A stretch of 64,000 nt of DNA from Aptenodytes patagonicus (lineage: Eukaryota > Chordata > Aves > Sphenisciformes > Spheniscidae): positions 46,795,182-46,859,181 of the forward strand of contig NC_134982.1 of assembly GCF_965638725.1 (NCBI RefSeq), in the 5' to 3' direction. A program made the position numbers and the translations under genes. Shown here piece by piece: positions 61,275 through 64,000 of the stretch; position 1 is the first letter of the stretch, and each line of letters opens with the position of its first letter. The notes below the pieces were generated by a model that was not told the DNA's origin, did no database searches, and worked only from the letters and a program-made list of their open reading frames with translations.

Positions 61275-63780
61275 TTTCTGGCACCCAGTGTTTTGGTACT
61301 TGGTGAAATTGACTGAGCAGCCAAAATAGTTTCAGAAACACTGTGGGGTAGAGGGATAGCAGGACTCTGATTTGAAAGGGAGAATTCTGCACACTCAGCA
61401 ACTGAGAAGCAGAAACGTGAAGTGGCCTTAAGGCAGGTTGCTGAGATGCCATGAATAGGGAGGGTGCCGCCCTACGAAATGCTGGGCTGTCCCCCGGCTT
61501 CACAGAGCTGCGTCCCAGTGCTGACCTCCTAAGGAGCAGCCACTGCTGCCTTCTCTGGCTGGGCGTGAGACCTTAACGGGTGGTGAAACAAGAAAATGCT
61601 GCTTGCCAGACTCTGCCTCTGGCAGTGCAGGTTTTCTTACCGAGTGCAGTAAGTCCTTCTTAAGACGTCTTTCCCCAGAATGAAAAAGGACAATTAAAAT
61701 TTGTTGTTCTTCGTCAAACTATTCTGCAAGGTCAGTTGTGGCAAATGCACTGCCACGCTGATCTCTTGCTCTCTTGTAGTTCCTCATTGACGTTTTTTCC
61801 CCTGTGTAAAGAGCTGAGAGAAACCCCCCGTCAGGGTGATTTTTCTTTGTCTGACACTTTAACATGAAAAAGAACAAAATGAAGCATGACACTGGGGGAG
61901 AGCACATTGTGCTGGCCTCCCTGAGACAATTTGTATTGAGCTGAAAAGCTGGTGGCTGGCAGTAGGAAAGGCAGGCTGCTAACCGTTTCACTGGCACAGG
62001 GGGTGCGTGCGGAAAGCTGTCAAGAGGCACATGGTCATCTGACATAGCGGGTTTTGTTAGAGATTTGTGCTTCTGTGAAAGAAATAATAGCAGTCCCTGC
62101 TAAGAGAAACCTTGCTCAAGGTAATGTTTCAAGTAGATGCAACTTATGCAGATGAATGCTTCTTTATAACAGAAAAAGGAAGGAAATGCATAAATGGAAT
62201 TTATGTTCTTGAGGCCAAAATAAAATGCTTCTGTGAACTGGATTTGTAAACAAAAAATGCAGCAAAAATTAGTTACAGCTTTGCTTGCACTACTGGAGCT
62301 TGAGTCATTTCTGTCTGTTTCCTCAGGGAATACACCTTTGTCAAGAAGGCAATAGATAGAAGAAAATTTCAGAAATTAGTGCTGTTTAACATTTGAAGTC
62401 TTTACTTGAAAAGTCTGTATCTAGAAAATCAAAGATCAAAGTAGGCTGTGGCTTGTGAAGTGAAATACTTCAGGATTGTCTGTCACATTTCCACCTGCAA
62501 AAATATGTAGCGACTAGAACAAATGTATCTTCTATAAGGCAGGCTGTCACTTGTGGGCAACTTTTTTTTATTAGAATACCATATAATACAGAAAAGTCTG
62601 TCCAAAACTTTCCAAAGAGAGCTTCGATGCAGAGTTAAAATTAACGAAAAGCCCTTTGTACCCTTCCAGTATGTCAAGAGTACTTCTCCTTAAGCCTCTG
62701 AAATCTATTACATAGAGAGTTAACGCTTGTAGGAAGTGAATTTCTTATGTTATGTTTGAGGAAGTCATGACAGCAAAAGGGGTGCAGTAAAATACCTCTT
62801 GAAGGGTGGAGGGGAAGTGATGTGCAGAGAAAGTTTATTGGAAATACTGAAATGCCTCTGGGCAACTGGTTCTGCCTTTTTCCAGGGCCCTGCCCATCTT
62901 CAGTTGGGATGCAGGGAGGTCCCAAGTAGAGGCAAGATGAGGAACTGAATCTAGGGAGCACACTTCTGGTGGTAGCAATGGGGAAGAAGCACAAAGCCCC
63001 TGCTTGCTCGTGCATAACTCTGTGGAGCAGAGCATGGCTGAGGGGTGGACTCGGATACTGCTCTCTGTAGGGGTGGTACTCTCTCATTTGCCAGCTCTAA
63101 CAGGAGAATACCAGCTTTCTGGAAAAATACTCTCATGAAAGCTCTGTTTACAAAGTCATTTGTGAGTTTGAAAATTGTTGCTTTATTTTGGAGCTGTGCT
63201 GAGACACACTTCATCCCTTAACCAAGTGTCCCCAAGTTATCCCACTTGTTTTAGCTCTGGTGTAGTATTGCATATCCATAATATATAAAGCAAGAGGGTG
63301 GAGGGGGGCAAGGCCAGGTTATGTATAACAATTTCCAATTCTGTAGTGCAAAAGTCTACAGAAGTGCCCCTTGATTTAAGACCATAATTTCTAAAATGTT
63401 CCTGTAGTTTGCGCACTCCTTTGCTCTCAGCCCTTGTAACAGGGGAAGAAAGGATTTCAGCTGCAGCTTGCAGTGACTGTTATGCTGATGTCCATGTGAC
63501 TGCACTTCTATTCTGATGTCTAACTCTTCGTCTGAGTAGAAAGAGCTGCCACACTGAAAGCTGGAATTGATGCATGAGTCTTTTGTAGACTGGCTGAATT
63601 ACTGTAGAAAGTGAAACTTTTCCGATGGAACATTAGTGATTATAAATACATGGCTGTTTTGAATGACAAATCTGGCATCCTGTTAGTTAAAACCAAACTT
63701 AGAAAAAGGCTCTCTGTTTTGGCACAGAAGCTGAATTTTGGGAAACAACTCTTTTTCGTAATGCCAATAGGGACTTGCAA

Positions 63781-63868
63781 CTCTCTTTCCTTTTTTCCGT
63801 TGTTTTTTCTGTGTTTTTTCTGTGTTTTTCCCCCGTGTGTGTTTTTCCTTTTTCCCCCTTTTTTGTTT
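63781..63868 (+). repeat. Pyrimidine-rich low-complexity tract
   Basis: T- and C-rich sequence with interspersed TGTG units (ttttttctgtgttttttctg, then runs of C and T). Low complexity. The lysine-rich minus-strand frames across it are artefacts. Confidence 0.85.
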
Positions 63869-64000
63869 GTATTTATTCTCACTGTTGATAGTCATTGAGC
63901 ATACTGCTTGTATTAATGGAAGGATATGCATTGCTTACAACAGTCTCCGACCTTTCCTTCAATGTAATAGTTTTCATAGCTTTCCTAAAGGTCATCAAAG

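Larger units (their letters stand above)
38827..64000 (+). other. DAPK1: Large intron after first coding exon, continues past window
   Basis: No segment downstream encodes the next expected kinase stretch (glycine loop, VVKKC and the AAKFIKK lysine region), in any of the frames I examined. The intron therefore extends beyond the window and is at least 25 kb, in line with a long intron at this position in mammalian DAPK1. It is AT-leaning and holds two CR1 fragments, homopolymer runs and two GC-richer patches described separately. Confidence 0.65.

Noticed and set aside
1-64000. CRISPR arrays, bacterial operons, tRNA or rRNA genes
   Set aside because: No spaced identical repeats, operon-like gene packing, or tRNA/rRNA sequence was seen. 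The window is vertebrate nuclear DNA.

Overview
The window looks like a piece of a bird nuclear genome. It is mostly AT-leaning, non-coding DNA of vertebrate type. Its recognisable interspersed repeats are CR1 LINE retrotransposons (three on the minus strand, one short 3' end on the plus strand), and it has one strong GC-rich CpG-island promoter. The CR1 types carrying 'accatgtccctaag'-like 3' sequence suggest a bird outside the galliforms, but that is a weak inference.

Layout. Positions 1-37,360 appear intergenic and gene-poor. I found no conserved protein-coding exon there, only two 5'-truncated CR1 copies (1,184-2,600 and 8,829-10,040), a near-perfect 129-bp direct duplication (16,315-16,443 and 17,220-17,348), simple repeats and a few motif clusters that may be regulatory. 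At 36,795-36,852 a perfect CRE, an extended nuclear-receptor half-site and a perfect AP-1 site lie within 58 bp, about 1.3 kb upstream of the likely first exon. Positions 37,365-38,960 form a dense CpG island. Inside it I propose a non-coding exon 1 ending at 38,179, a GC-rich 487-bp 5'UTR intron with a G-quadruplex-type tract and a (CGC)10 run, and exon 2 (38,667-38,826) with the start codon at 38,765. Its 20 complete codons plus a split serine codon match the extreme N-terminus of the death-associated protein kinase family, best DAPK1. From 38,827 to the end I see no further kinase exon, so the remaining 25 kb reads as the first part of the next, large intron. It holds two CR1 pieces, homopolymer runs, a Z-DNA/cruciform-prone sequence and two GC-richer patches with long open frames on both strands.

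Biology. The only host gene supported is the 5' end of a DAPK gene on the plus strand, probably DAPK1. This is a Ca2+/calmodulin-regulated serine/threonine kinase of apoptosis and autophagy whose catalytic, calmodulin-binding, ankyrin and death-domain exons must lie beyond the window. The gene-poor upstream flank and long second intron fit DAPK1 better than the compact DAPK3 locus. I found no undescribed gene system. The best leads are the recent 129-bp duplication, the 5'UTR architecture (uORF, G-quadruplex at the splice donor, CGC repeat) and the CRE/AP-1 cluster.
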